Below are positions 8,222-17,464 of a stretch of 42,428 bases of DNA, in pieces (positions within the stretch are counted from its first letter, which is position 1; every line of letters begins with the position of its first letter). The position numbers and the translations under genes are program-made. The stretch spans positions 1-42,428 of the forward strand of contig CAYJWI010000011.1 in NCBI GenBank assembly GCA_964373815.1, given 5' to 3'. This stretch comes from UBA10205 sp964373815 (lineage in GTDB: Archaea > Iainarchaeota > Iainarchaeia > Iainarchaeales > Iainarchaeaceae). The notes beneath the pieces are model-generated. The model worked only from the letters and a program-made list of their open reading frames with translations. It did not search any database and was not told the origin of the DNA.

Positions 8222-8539
8222 TCACTCTTTTGATAGTTCCAGCGCCCTGCTCTTGCCCGCGTCCTCTATCACCATCGCGCTGATGGCGAAAGGCTTTCCG
8301 CAAACGCTCCCGAGCTCTATGCCGTTCCCTTCGAACACGAAATGGGGTGTTTTGCCGTTTTCGGCGAAAGAAACAAGCTTTTCCATTGAAAGTCTGGGCG
8401 CGTTTTTCGCAATTATTATTAGCTTTGCAGAACCGTTTTTAAGGCTTTTCTCCGACTCCCTTGCCCCAAAGCCCACTTTGCCGGTGTCCACCGCCCTTCT
8501 TATTTCCCTTGGTGCATCGACTTTTGCCATAACAATCAA
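8222..8539 (-). CDS. rpl30e: 50S ribosomal protein L30e (eL30)
   Basis: A 105-residue member of the L7Ae/L30e family, an archaeal/eukaryotic large-subunit protein. Matching features are REIRRAVDTGKVGFGARES near the N-terminus, the central strand AKLIIIAKNAP and the FEGNGIELGSVCGKPFAISAMVI segment. The encoded start is either 8539 or the ATG three codons in (8530), which gives the more usual N-terminus. Its place between rpoA2 and nusA is the standard archaeal arrangement. Confidence 0.93.
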   Translation of the reverse strand: MIVMAKVDAPREIRRAVDTGKVGFGARESEKSLKNGSAKLIIIAKNAPRLSMEKLVSFAENGKTPHFVFEGNGIELGSVCGKPFAISAMVIEDAGKSRALELSKE

Positions 8540-8623
8540 CCAATGTAAAATGCCCCTAAAAGAAGACCTTACTCCGCATAACGCTTCTCAAGGCTTATTA
8601 TTCTACAAATACTCATCCATGAA

Positions 8624-8634
8624 GCTTTAAAAAA
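8624..8634 (-). promoter_or_regulatory. TATA-like promoter element upstream of rpl30e
   Basis: The 154-bp gap between rpoA2 and rpl30e has no gene. On the minus strand it contains TTTTTTAAAG about 85 nt before the rpl30e start. This could be an internal promoter allowing the ribosomal-protein/EF-2 half of the operon to be expressed separately from the RNA polymerase half. Predicted from sequence only. Confidence 0.3.
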
Positions 8635-8693
8635 CGTAACCTTGGCAACTGGGTGGTTTCGGAGAAAGCAATCCCCCCAAGACTGCAACGGCT

Positions 8694-9929
8694 TCATTTC
8701 TTCATCACAAGGCTCACCCTTCCGGTCCCGACCTTTATCGGCTGGCCCACGATTATGTTTTCGACGACGCCTTCGAGGTTCTCGACTTCGCCCGAAAAGC
8801 TCGCTTCGAGCAGGTGCTTTACCGTTTCCTCGAACGATGCCCTTGCGAACGGCGATGACTTGCCCCTCGTAATCCCCGTCCTCACGATTCCGCGTATCTC
8901 GCCGTCCCATGTCATGAGGTCTGCGAGCAGCATTATGTGCCTTATGTCAATTGCAATCCCGTTCTCCTTGAGAACCCCCGAGAGTTCGTGCACTACCGCC
9001 ATTCTCCCCGCCTCTATTCCGAGGACCTTGCTTATTTCCTTTATGTCGTTTGTGGTGGTCCTCTTGCCGTCGATTTCAGGGACCTTGACTATCGCCTTGA
9101 GGTTTGTCCCCCTTGTCTTTATCACGGTCTCGCCAGCATCGTCTTTTGAAATTATCACCTTCTCTATCCCGCGCACTCCTTGGATTCTCGTGTTGCGCAG
9201 CTTGTTCAGCGAGCGCCTTATCTTTAGCAGCGACTCGTTCTTGAAAACGAAATCAATGGTGTTCTTCTCCTTCTTCCTTCCCTCCTTTTTCATGTGCTTC
9301 TCGATTTTTGAGACAAGCTCTTCCATGTTAACGTTCCGCAGGCTTATCGCTTCCCTGTCAAGCTCGATGGAAACTTTCCCCTTGGAGAGGTCTTCTGTCA
9401 CTTTTATGACATCGTCAATCCTCACATCAATGAGGTTTTTGGCGAATGCCTCGAGCTTCTCTGCGTCCTTGCGCAGCTGCACATCAGAAATGTAAATAGT
9501 CATTGTCGGGTATTTCGCCTTGCTCCTTCCGTCGACTATTTCCTCAACCCTCTGTATCCCGGAGCCCACCGAGACTTCGGCGGAGCCCGCGTAGTGCTTT
9601 GTCCTAAGTGTTAGCTGCGTGCCCGGCTCCCCGAGGCTCTGCGCCGTGATGATTCCGACAGCCTCCCCGGGCTCGACCTTGAGGCTCTCGAAGTGCCGGA
9701 TTACGCTCTCGAGCAGCTTTTCCTTCTCCTTTGCCTTTACGTTGAGCTCTTTGGTCACTTCCTCGAATTCCTGCATGACTTTTTCAGGCAGGCCTTCCTT
9801 CGCGAACAAATCCCCCTGCACGTAAACCCTTTCATACTCAGGCTCTTTTTCGACCGGCTTTTTCGGCGCCTTTTCCTTCTTGGGCCTTGCAGCCTTTGCC
9901 TTCTTCTCTTTTTTTGCGGCCATAACCAT
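8694..9929 (-). CDS. rpoA2: DNA-directed RNA polymerase subunit A''
   Basis: A 411-residue C-terminal portion of the largest RNA polymerase subunit, equivalent to the end of bacterial beta'. The motif GIITAQSLGEPGTQ (92-105) opens the conserved region that forms the trigger loop area, followed by LTLRTKHYAGSA. The tail contains MTWDGEIRGIVRTGITRGKSSPFARASFEETVKHL, the conserved region H-like end. The N-terminus has an unusual Lys/Ala/Pro-rich stretch (residues 4-30) before the recognisable start. It abuts rpoA1 with no gap; the split is normal for archaea. Confidence 0.97.
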   Translation of the reverse strand: MVMAAKKEKKAKAARPKKEKAPKKPVEKEPEYERVYVQGDLFAKEGLPEKVMQEFEEVTKELNVKAKEKEKLLESVIRHFESLKVEPGEAVGIITAQSLGEPGTQLTLRTKHYAGSAEVSVGSGIQRVEEIVDGRSKAKYPTMTIYISDVQLRKDAEKLEAFAKNLIDVRIDDVIKVTEDLSKGKVSIELDREAISLRNVNMEELVSKIEKHMKKEGRKKEKNTIDFVFKNESLLKIRRSLNKLRNTRIQGVRGIEKVIISKDDAGETVIKTRGTNLKAIVKVPEIDGKRTTTNDIKEISKVLGIEAGRMAVVHELSGVLKENGIAIDIRHIMLLADLMTWDGEIRGIVRTGITRGKSSPFARASFEETVKHLLEASFSGEVENLEGVVENIIVGQPIKVGTGRVSLVMKK

Positions 9930-12545
9930 TCACCCCTTGCTCCTGAGTTTTTCAAGTTCCCTCTTAACTGAAACGCTCTTGCCCTTGAACGCCTTTTCAG
10001 GGAAGACCCCGTCCTCCCCGTACTTGTACTGCACTATGTTCTTGTTCGCGGTCCGAACTGTTGTGTCGTTGTTGACCACAAGGTCCTTTAGCGAGTTCGC
10101 GAGCCTTCTGTACAGATAACCTGAAACCTTTGTGGACACTCCCGTGTCTACTTCCCCCTGCCTTCCGCCCATCGCGTGGTAGAAGTATTCCTTTGCCTTC
10201 ATGCCTTCCATGAAGTTGTGGTAGACGAACCCGCCTGCATCGACGCCGACATCGTTTCTCCTGTTAAGGCCGATGAGCCTGTTCCTAAAGCCCCTCTTCG
10301 GCCTTCCTTCCCTCACGGAGGCCTGGCCCCACATCCCTGAGAGGTTTGTGAGGTTTAGTATCGAGCCCCTTGAGCCTGAAAGTATCATCACGTTGCTGTT
10401 AAAGCTCGGCTTTTCGACCATGACGCTCTCGACAGTCTCCTTCATTATCTGCTTCTGGATTTTTTCCTTCGCGCCTGCGGCATTCCTCATCATGGCGATT
10501 TCGAAGCTCTCCTTGTAAGTCCTTCCGGGCAGCACTTCGGTCGTGCCCTTGTGGAACTTCTTTACATGGTCTTCTGCAATCTCCTTCATTTCCTCGACCG
10601 CCTTTTCGCGCACCCTGAAAGTCTTATGGCTCGTGCCGTATTCTTCAAGGCTCACTGTCATCCCGACCTCTGTTATGAAGCTCGAGACTATTTTCGATAT
10701 CTTGTCGTAAAATTCAGTGAGCACGTGCGGCGGGTAGTCCCTTGCGAGCGCGTCCACGAGCTTCCCTTTCCCTTCACCAAGGCTCATCGAGTCGATTACC
10801 CCGCACTTGAGCATTCCGTTCTCGATTTTCACTATGAGGTCGTTTTCCTCCGGGTCTTTTAGCGCAGGGTGGTTGTGGTCGAGGCTTTTTACGTGGTTGA
10901 AGAACCTTGTCTTGTATTCCATGTTCAAATCCTTCGGCAAGAGCTGCGAGAAAATCAGCTTTCCGCTGTACTTGTCCTTGCCCAAATCAGCTTTCGGCGC
11001 ATGCTCCATCCCCATTATCTGGAAGAACCGGAATGCCTGCTCCTTTGTGAGCACTGTCTGCTTGAGCGTGAGGATGAAGCACCCGGACACGCCGTCCTCG
11101 TCAAGTATTATGACCGGCGCACCGTACCTTGGGGAAATGAACTGCTTTTCCACGAGCATTAGTTCTGAAGCTTCCGCAATCCCCTCTGGCGTTTGCGGCA
11201 CGTGCATGTTCATCTCGTCCCCGTCGAAGTCCGCGTTGTATGGCTTGCACACGATTGGGTTTAGCCTGAATGTCTTGTCATCCATGATCCTCGCCCTGTG
11301 CGCCATCATCGAGAGCCTGTGCAGCGATGGCTGCCTGTTGAAGAGGACAATGTCGCCGTCGCGCAGCTTCCTCTCCACCTTGTATCCGGCATCGAGCTCC
11401 TTGATTATGTCTTCCTTGTTGGTCTCGACGACTTTTTTCCTCATGCCATCCGGCCTTGCAACATAAATCGCCTTGTCATCCTTTACAAGGTCCTTGCACA
11501 AATCGAGGTTGCTCTTTGTGACCATTTCGGGAACAGTCATGTTGTCCGCGATTTCCCTCGGAACCCCCAGTTCGTTAATCGAGAGCATGGGGTCCGGGGT
11601 TATGATAGACCTCGCTGCGAAGTTCACCCTCTTTCCTGTGAGGTTGTATCTGAACCTTCCCTTCTTTCCCTGCAGCCTCTGCACGAGTGTCCTTAGCGCC
11701 CTTCCACTGCGATGCTTTGCTGGCGGAACGCCCGCGGTGTTGTTGTTGAAGTAAGTGGTGACGTGGTACTGGAGCAAATCCCACAAATCCTCTATTATGA
11801 GCTGCGGCGCCCCCGCATCTATGTTGTCCTTTAGCCTGATATTAATTCTTATGATGTCGACAAGCTTGTGGGTAAGGTCGTCTTCGCTCTTTATCCCAGA
11901 TTCGAGCGTGATGCTTGGCCTCAAGTTTATCGGCGGGACCTGGAGCACTGTCATCACGAACCACTCCGGCCGCAGCTTTCCTTTCTCGTAGCCGAAGAAC
12001 TCGATGTCCTTGTCCGGGATTTTCTCCATCCATTCCCTTATCTCGGTTGGGTAAATCCTGTCCTTGTCAATGTAAAAGTTTGTGGGCTTGTCGAGGAGCA
12101 CGATTTTCCTTTCGCTGCTGCAGTGCGGGCACTTCTTCGCCTTCTTTGTCCTTACCAGGATTTTCTTGCCAATGTCAATCGACGGGTCGCCGATGTAGGC
12201 GCGCAGCTGTTCGAGCTTGTCATCCGGGATTGCAATCCTTCCGCATCCCCTGCACGTTGCCTGCATGAGGGCTTCGAGCTTCTTTCCGAATTCGCTGTGG
12301 GAGACAGGCCTTACGAGCTCTATGTGGCCGAAGTGGCCGGGGCATTTCTTCATGGTGTTGCCGCATGTCTTGCAGCGCAGCCCCGGGTTTATCACCCCGA
12401 GGTGGTTGTCCATAAGGCCGCCTTCCATTGGAAAGCCGTCCTTGTCATAAGTCTCCGGGCTCTTGGTCTCTATCGCAGACATCTTCCTTACCTGCTCTGG
12501 CGAGAGTATCCTGAACTCGATTCCCTTGATTCTTTTCAGCAGCAT
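9930..12545 (-). CDS. rpoA1: DNA-directed RNA polymerase subunit A'
   Basis: An 871-residue N-terminal part of the largest subunit, including the catalytic centre. NADFDGDEMNMHVP (437-450) holds the three Asp that bind the active-site Mg2+. Zinc-binding sites are visible at the clamp: Cys58, Cys61, Cys68 and His71 (CKTCGNTMKKCPGHFGH), and Cys98/Cys101 with Cys139/Cys142. RQPSLHRLSMMAHR precedes the catalytic loop, and the bridge-helix region GQASVREGRPKRGFRNRL is near the end of the protein. It is joined to rpoA2 downstream and rpoB1 upstream in one transcript direction. Confidence 0.98.
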   Translation of the reverse strand: MLLKRIKGIEFRILSPEQVRKMSAIETKSPETYDKDGFPMEGGLMDNHLGVINPGLRCKTCGNTMKKCPGHFGHIELVRPVSHSEFGKKLEALMQATCRGCGRIAIPDDKLEQLRAYIGDPSIDIGKKILVRTKKAKKCPHCSSERKIVLLDKPTNFYIDKDRIYPTEIREWMEKIPDKDIEFFGYEKGKLRPEWFVMTVLQVPPINLRPSITLESGIKSEDDLTHKLVDIIRINIRLKDNIDAGAPQLIIEDLWDLLQYHVTTYFNNNTAGVPPAKHRSGRALRTLVQRLQGKKGRFRYNLTGKRVNFAARSIITPDPMLSINELGVPREIADNMTVPEMVTKSNLDLCKDLVKDDKAIYVARPDGMRKKVVETNKEDIIKELDAGYKVERKLRDGDIVLFNRQPSLHRLSMMAHRARIMDDKTFRLNPIVCKPYNADFDGDEMNMHVPQTPEGIAEASELMLVEKQFISPRYGAPVIILDEDGVSGCFILTLKQTVLTKEQAFRFFQIMGMEHAPKADLGKDKYSGKLIFSQLLPKDLNMEYKTRFFNHVKSLDHNHPALKDPEENDLIVKIENGMLKCGVIDSMSLGEGKGKLVDALARDYPPHVLTEFYDKISKIVSSFITEVGMTVSLEEYGTSHKTFRVREKAVEEMKEIAEDHVKKFHKGTTEVLPGRTYKESFEIAMMRNAAGAKEKIQKQIMKETVESVMVEKPSFNSNVMILSGSRGSILNLTNLSGMWGQASVREGRPKRGFRNRLIGLNRRNDVGVDAGGFVYHNFMEGMKAKEYFYHAMGGRQGEVDTGVSTKVSGYLYRRLANSLKDLVVNNDTTVRTANKNIVQYKYGEDGVFPEKAFKGKSVSVKRELEKLRSKG

Positions 12546-12588
12546 TTTTTTTCACCAACTTTTTTCCAAAAATTTTTCCATTCCAAAA

Positions 12589-14412
12589 TTATACCTTGTC
12601 CGTAAGTATCAGTCTAGGATAAACCCCGAGCGCCTTGAGTTCGTCGAGCAATAGCTTGAACCCGTAGCTCATCTCCACAGGGTAGATTTTGCTGTCGTTT
12701 GCCTCGAGCGCCCTCTTTGTCTTCCTTATGTGGTCCTCAAAGCCGATCACTCCCGCGGTTTCCGAAACCCACATGGTGACCTTGTCTGAATCGTCAATGA
12801 ATTTTTCCTGCAGCAGCATCGCGGCCCCGTGGCCGACGAGCGTTTCTCCTTCCATCTCCCCGAACCGCAGGCCGCCTTCCTTCTCCTTCCCTTCTGTTGG
12901 CTGCCTTGTGAGTATCTGCACAGGCCCCCTTGCCCTTGACTGTATCTTGTGCGCTGTCATGTGGAAGAGCCTCCTGTAAGCCACAATCCCTGTAAATATT
13001 TCGCCCTTTATCCTCTGGCCAGTGGCCCCGTCGTAGAAGACTTCCTTCCCGTTCCTCTTGAATCCCGACTTTTCTAGCAAACCCTCTATTTCCGCCTGCG
13101 GGGTCCCCGTGAAAGGGGTCCCGTCAATCTGCATCCCCTTGAGCGCCGCCGCCTTTCCGCCCAGCATTTCGAGCAGGTGCCCTATTGTCATCCTCGAAGG
13201 CACAGAGTGCGGGTTTAGTATGAGGTCGGGCTTTATCCCGTCGGGGGTGAATGGCATGTCCTCTTCCGGGACTATGAGGCCCACGACGCCTTTCTGGCCG
13301 TGCTTGGAGCTGAACTTGTCCCCTAGCGCCGGTATTCTCTCGCTCCTCACTTTGACTTTTATGAGCTTGTTTCCCGCGTCGGATTCAGTGACAAAGACCT
13401 TGTCCACGTTCCCTTCCTTGCCTTTCCTGATTGTAACAGAAGCTTCCCTTCTCTTCTCCTGCACCACGCCGAATTCGTTTATCTCTTCCAAAAACCTAGG
13501 AGGGGAGGTTTTCCCGATTATGACTTCGTTTTCCGCGACCGTTGATTCGAGTTGTATGAGCCCGTCTTCGCCGAGCTTCTTGTAGGCAGGCTCCCCGAGG
13601 TGCCCGACAGTCTCTATTGGCGGGATTTCGAACTTGTCTATCTGGCCGCCCGGATAGCGGTTCTCCGCGCTCTCGTAAGTCCTGAGATAACTGCTCCTTC
13701 CAAGGCCCCTGTCCACTGCGCCCTTGTTTAGCACTACCGCGTCGAGGATGTTGAAGCCGTAAGGCATTATCGCAACAACGAAATTTTGTATGTCGGGCCT
13801 CTTGCTAAGCCCCACCATGTCCATTGTCTTTGTCTTGACAAGCGACTTCTGGGGGTAATACATGAGAAAGCCTTCGGTGTCCGTCCTAAGGTTTATGTTG
13901 CTCGCGCCAAAGCCCTGTGCCTGCTTGAACATTTTCGCGCCGTGCAAGACCTTTCCTGCCATGTCGTGCTCGAGGTAGGGTATTAGCGAAGTTATGATGC
14001 TAAGGATCGTTGCCGAATCTATTTCAATGTGCGTGTGCTCTTTTGTGAGCTCTTCTTGCGCGGAGGCGATGAACGCGTTCTCCTCCTCTTCCGCATCGAG
14101 GTATTCGATAAGGCCTTTTTCAATAAGGTCGTTCCATGTGAGCTTGCCGTCCTTTAGCTGCTTGACGTGCTCTTCTGTGATGCGGAGCTTGCCGTTCTCG
14201 ACGACAAGAAGGGGCCTTTGCACCCTTCCGGCGTCCGTGTTTATGTAAACTTCATTCGTGTCGTCGTGGTATGCGACATTTATCTGCTCGGAGAGCTTGC
14301 TCTCGCGCCTCCTGCCGATTATCTCCTTCGTTAGCTTGAGTGGGTCATTGTGAAAGCCTATGAGCCTTCCGTTGATGTAGACCTTTGCGTTCTTTGCCGA
14401 ATCCGCTGCCAT
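12589..14412 (-). CDS. rpoB1: DNA-directed RNA polymerase subunit B' (C-terminal half of B)
   Basis: A protein of about 607 residues matching the C-terminal half of the second-largest subunit. GDKFSSKHGQKG (about residue 363 from the chosen start) is the conserved active-site Lys/His region, and the end carries SYGFKLLLDELKALGV. I chose the ATG at 14412 (MAADSAKNAKVYING) because the extra 12 codons from 14448 look like leader; the purine-rich GGAAAAAAGG lies just upstream of 14412. RpoB split into B'' and B' occurs in many Euryarchaeota and some DPANN archaea. The gap to rpoB2 holds a palindromic repeat. Confidence 0.96.
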   Translation of the reverse strand: MAADSAKNAKVYINGRLIGFHNDPLKLTKEIIGRRRESKLSEQINVAYHDDTNEVYINTDAGRVQRPLLVVENGKLRITEEHVKQLKDGKLTWNDLIEKGLIEYLDAEEEENAFIASAQEELTKEHTHIEIDSATILSIITSLIPYLEHDMAGKVLHGAKMFKQAQGFGASNINLRTDTEGFLMYYPQKSLVKTKTMDMVGLSKRPDIQNFVVAIMPYGFNILDAVVLNKGAVDRGLGRSSYLRTYESAENRYPGGQIDKFEIPPIETVGHLGEPAYKKLGEDGLIQLESTVAENEVIIGKTSPPRFLEEINEFGVVQEKRREASVTIRKGKEGNVDKVFVTESDAGNKLIKVKVRSERIPALGDKFSSKHGQKGVVGLIVPEEDMPFTPDGIKPDLILNPHSVPSRMTIGHLLEMLGGKAAALKGMQIDGTPFTGTPQAEIEGLLEKSGFKRNGKEVFYDGATGQRIKGEIFTGIVAYRRLFHMTAHKIQSRARGPVQILTRQPTEGKEKEGGLRFGEMEGETLVGHGAAMLLQEKFIDDSDKVTMWVSETAGVIGFEDHIRKTKRALEANDSKIYPVEMSYGFKLLLDELKALGVYPRLILTDKV

Positions 14413-14566
14413 AACAAAAACCTTTTTTCCTGCCCCAAACCTTTCCAAAACTTTTCTTCAATTTTTCCCATTTTCTTTTTTTACACACTTCTGCTTTCCA
14501 TCCTGTTTTTTTGCCTTCAATCTTTTCATCCATTTTTTATCTGCGCTTAGTCACTTCAGCTTAATT

Positions 14567-14630
14567 CCCACAACAGTTTGCGGCTGTTGGGTGCGACAGC
14601 CCATACTTTGCATGGGCTTTGTTCACTTCG
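14567..14630. repeat. interspersed double-hairpin repeat, copy 1 (between rpoB1 and rpoB2)
   Basis: The element starts with CAACAG-TTTGCGG-CTGTTG, a 6-bp stem, then GGGTGCGA and a second stem AGCCCATAC-TTT-GCATGGGCT (14598-14618), 8 of 9 pairs. The first 26 bases (CAGTTTGCGGCTGTTGGGTGCGA and on) recur at 28811 and 28876. It sits in the 241-bp spacer of an essential operon, so it must be tolerated in, or used by, the polymerase transcript. Confidence 0.75.
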
Positions 14631-14653
14631 TCCACAGCTTCCACTTTTTCACC

Positions 14654-16117
14654 TTACTTTAACTTCACTTCCATGTCCTTCAACAATTTTTCAATCGGCT
14701 CTTCCTCGTTCTCGGTTGTCACCTGCGCGAGCAGGGCGAGGTTCTTTACAAGCCCGCACTGCGGCCCGTCAGGGGTTTCAATCGCGCACAGCCTTCCCCA
14801 GTGGGTGCCGTGGACGTCCCTTGCCTCATAGAGTTCCCTGTTCTTGTCAAGAGGGCTCTTTACCTTGCGCAAATCAGTAAGGGGCGAGATGTAGTTGACG
14901 CGGTCCATGAATTTTGAAACGCCCGTCGCCCTTCCAATCCAGTTGCCCGTGCTCATCGCAAACCTTATCCTTTCCGAAACCGCCCCGGGCCTTACGATGG
15001 TTGAAATGTTGAGCTTCCTTCTCCTCGTAACTGTCCTGTCAATCTGGAATTTCAAGTCTTTTATGAAGTACTTGAAGCTGTACCTGAAGAGGTGCTCCAT
15101 GAGTTTTCCTGAAAGCTCGAGCCTCTTGTTAGCATAATGGTCCTTGTCATCCTCTTCACGCAGGTTGTATGCCCTCTCGACCGCTTTTGTTGCCATCATT
15201 ACCAAGTAGTAAGCCTTTGCGAGCCTGTTCTTCGAATCCTGCCCTATGTGCGGGAGCAGGAACGCGTCGATAACTTCCTGCGCCCTGCGCAGCCGATACT
15301 CCTCGACCTGCCCGGGCGCCACGAACTTTCCTATCTTGTCGAGCGCTTCCTTCTCGCTTTTCACGAGCAGGTTCTCGTTGTTGATTAGGACATCGTTTTG
15401 TATTTCCTGCTGGTCGATGAACGCTTCCTGTATTGCCTGGGTTGTCTTGAGGCCGAGCGCCTTTAGCAGAACGAAAAGCTTTAGCTTGCGCGGCGATGCC
15501 GGGAATGTCACATTGAGTATTCCGTCGGGGTTCCGGATTATCCTAACCCTTCCCTTGAACGCGCCCCTTGTGCTTATGACTTCCGCGACAATCTTGTCTG
15601 TCTGCTCGGAGACAATTACCCTGTCAGATGCGAGCACTTCCTGCGTCATGAGCGCTTTTTCGGAGCCGTTGATTATGAAGTACCCGCCAAAATCCATCGG
15701 GTCCTCGCCCATCTCAATGAGTTCCTCTTCAGTCTTGCCGTTGAGCCAGCACAGATTGCTCTTGAGCATCACCGGCAGCTCGCCGATATAAGTTTCCTTG
15801 CGGTCCTGCTCGACGTCCCTTCTTAGCAGCTTCATTGTGAGATAGATAGGGCTCGAGTATGTCCTGTTGCGAAGCCTCGCCTCTGCGGGCAAGAACCTCT
15901 GCCTCGGGCTTCCGTCGGCCTCGACTATCCTCGGCTTGAAGACGTTTATCTTGTCGAACTCGACGCGCACCTCCTCAATCTTTGGAGTCACTTCGTTGTT
16001 CTCGTGAATGATTTGCGGGAGCTTCTTTTCCACGAACTGGTTGAAGGAATCAATCTCCATTTTGGAAATGTTCCTGTCCCTGAAATAAGAGTTTATGACT
16101 GCCCAGCCGTCAATCAC
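14654..16117 (-). CDS. rpoB2: DNA-directed RNA polymerase subunit B'' (N-terminal half of B)
   Basis: A 487-residue N-terminal half of the second-largest subunit, covering the protrusion, lobe and fork regions. GGYFIINGSEKALM is the conserved segment of archaeal/eukaryotic RpoB, with SSPIYLTMKL and RDVHGTHWGRLCAIETPDGPQCG (fork loop) near the end. It begins at 16117, one base after the rpoH stop at 16119, so the two are translationally close. The C-terminus stops where rpoB1 homology begins, as in the usual B''/B' split. Confidence 0.97.
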   Translation of the reverse strand: MIDGWAVINSYFRDRNISKMEIDSFNQFVEKKLPQIIHENNEVTPKIEEVRVEFDKINVFKPRIVEADGSPRQRFLPAEARLRNRTYSSPIYLTMKLLRRDVEQDRKETYIGELPVMLKSNLCWLNGKTEEELIEMGEDPMDFGGYFIINGSEKALMTQEVLASDRVIVSEQTDKIVAEVISTRGAFKGRVRIIRNPDGILNVTFPASPRKLKLFVLLKALGLKTTQAIQEAFIDQQEIQNDVLINNENLLVKSEKEALDKIGKFVAPGQVEEYRLRRAQEVIDAFLLPHIGQDSKNRLAKAYYLVMMATKAVERAYNLREEDDKDHYANKRLELSGKLMEHLFRYSFKYFIKDLKFQIDRTVTRRRKLNISTIVRPGAVSERIRFAMSTGNWIGRATGVSKFMDRVNYISPLTDLRKVKSPLDKNRELYEARDVHGTHWGRLCAIETPDGPQCGLVKNLALLAQVTTENEEEPIEKLLKDMEVKLK

Positions 16118-16118
16118 T

Positions 16119-16352
16119 TCAAACCACTACCCTGAAGTAGACTGTTGTGCCGGCCGTGATGCTGGCCCTTGTGATTTTTATTAAATCGCCCCTCTTCGCG
16201 CCGATTTCTATGGCTGCTGGGTCGTCTGAGAGGATCTGCGGGAATTTGTCGGGCGAGGAGCCGAGTTTTCCTGTAACTTCCTGCACTTTTTCGGCAGGCA
16301 CTATTTCATGCTTGGGCACAGAAATATGCCCGGCAACGCGTTCAAGGCCCAA
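16119..16352 (-). CDS. rpoH: DNA-directed RNA polymerase subunit H
   Basis: The conserved archaeal RpoH core is present: HISVPKHEIVP at the N-terminus and KRGDLIKITRASITAGTTVYFRVVV at the end; it corresponds to the C-terminal domain of eukaryotic RPB5. I chose the TTG at 16352, which gives 77 residues and the usual 5-15 residues before the conserved His. The frame stays open to an ATG at 16451, but the extra 33 codons have no RpoH similarity and contain TATA-like TTTAAA and CATATAAT, better read as promoter. It is the first gene of the polymerase operon. Confidence 0.9.
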   Translation of the reverse strand: MGLERVAGHISVPKHEIVPAEKVQEVTGKLGSSPDKFPQILSDDPAAIEIGAKRGDLIKITRASITAGTTVYFRVVV

Positions 16353-16741
16353 GTGAATCCAGCTCCCAATCCCTTCCGTGAGCCCTTTGGAACGGCATTT
16401 AGGCGGCAATGTGCCCATTATATGCGCTTTAAACGCAAAATGCACGCCCAATGCTCTTTGTTGAAGTCCGTTTGGCTTTTGGAAAAATCGCTAAATGTAA
16501 TCCTGAATTACTTAAAGTATTAAGGAAAGTGTTTTAAAAGGGACAGAGGTCCCAAAAAAGCTTATAAATTTTGCCAAGGGGGCTGCAAGCACCACCAACC
16601 CAAAACCGCATCTTAGCCTTCAGGCCAGCTTCTCCACCGCCCAGCCAAGCCTTTCGCTCTAGGCGCGGGTTCTTCACCCCCACTCACCTACTCTTTTCCG
16701 TTACGCCACCCTTTTTTAAGTAATCGCTGGGGTTTTATGTA
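16353..16741. promoter_or_regulatory. divergent promoter region between rpoH and ribK
   Basis: No gene is supported here. On the minus strand TTTAAAG and CATATAAT at about 16413-16436 could serve the polymerase operon. At 16560-16570 CTTATAAATTTT is a strong TATA-like box on either strand. Between 16590 and 16700 lies G/C-rich sequence with short stems (for example GCCT/AGGC) and no ORF; a small RNA is possible but not shown. Just before ribK, TTTTTTAAGTAA (16711-16722) may be its TATA element and the place for RbkR-type autoregulation. Confidence 0.4.
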
Positions 16742-17392
16742 ATGAAGGAAGAAAACCTCGGCCTCGCGCTCCTGCTCGCAAAGAAAGCCGGGGCCCACGG
16801 AAAGCTTTCAGTTTCCACTTCCGCTCTCGCCTCGCTCACGGGCTTTTCCCAGCAGTCGATTTCGAGAAAACTTCGCGAGATGGAAAAGGACGGCGTGATT
16901 TCAAGGTCCGCCTCGAATGCCGGGATACAGGTCGCATTCACGGACAAGGGCAGGAAGGAACTCGAGTCGCTCTACCTCGAGCTCGGAGAGGTTTTTTCGC
17001 GCAGCGAAAAGCCAACCCTTAAGGGCAAAGTTGTCGACGGCCTTGGCGAAGGCACGTATTACACCTCGCTTCCCGGCTACAAGAGCCAGTTCCGCGAAAT
17101 TTTCGGGATAGGCATATTCCCAGGGACGCTAAACCTCGAAGTGAGCCCGGAGGAGCGCAACATCTTCACCGCCTCGCTGCCGATCAAAGTGAACGGCTTT
17201 TCCACAAGCGAGCGCACTTTCGGCGGGATTGACTGCTGGAAGTGCGTAGCCGGCGGAAAAGCGGAAGCCGTTGCCATCCTTCCGCACCGCACGAACCATC
17301 CGCAGAACATAATAGAGCTTGTTGCTCCGTTCAGCCTCCGCAAAAAGCTTTCGCTAAAGAACGGCTCGATTGTCGAGCTGGTGAGGAAATGA
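16742..17392 (+). CDS. ribK: CTP-dependent riboflavin kinase with N-terminal winged helix (RbkR type)
   Basis: A 216-residue two-domain protein. Residues 1-85 form a MarR-like winged helix-turn-helix (LASLTGFSQQSISRKLREME is the recognition-helix region). Residues 95-216 are the archaeal riboflavin kinase: GLGEGTYYTSLPGY, then FGIGIFPGTLNLEV and LPHRTNHPQNIIELVAP. The enzyme makes FMN from riboflavin using CTP (EC 2.7.1.161). The fusion is the known RbkR architecture, in which the kinase also acts as transcription factor for riboflavin genes. Here it leads a ribK-ribC-ribH cluster, so autoregulation is likely (inference). Confidence 0.93.
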   Translation: MKEENLGLALLLAKKAGAHGKLSVSTSALASLTGFSQQSISRKLREMEKDGVISRSASNAGIQVAFTDKGRKELESLYLELGEVFSRSEKPTLKGKVVDGLGEGTYYTSLPGYKSQFREIFGIGIFPGTLNLEVSPEERNIFTASLPIKVNGFSTSERTFGGIDCWKCVAGGKAEAVAILPHRTNHPQNIIELVAPFSLRKKLSLKNGSIVELVRK

Positions 17393-17464
17393 AAACGCCT
17401 TTTCCTTTCTCTTGGAATGGGAAGGAAAAAGCTGTGCCAAAAAAAGGGAAACGTGTGATGCCAA

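Noticed and set aside
8569..8910. Minus-strand frame (113 codons) overlapping the end of rpoA2
   Set aside because: Mostly overlaps rpoA2 in another frame; Arg-rich shadow.
11868..12605. Plus-strand frame of 245 codons opposite rpoA1
   Set aside because: Antisense shadow of rpoA1 codon bias.
16590..16700. RNase P or SRP RNA in the rpoH-ribK gap
   Set aside because: None of the conserved core motifs of either RNA could be found on either strand.
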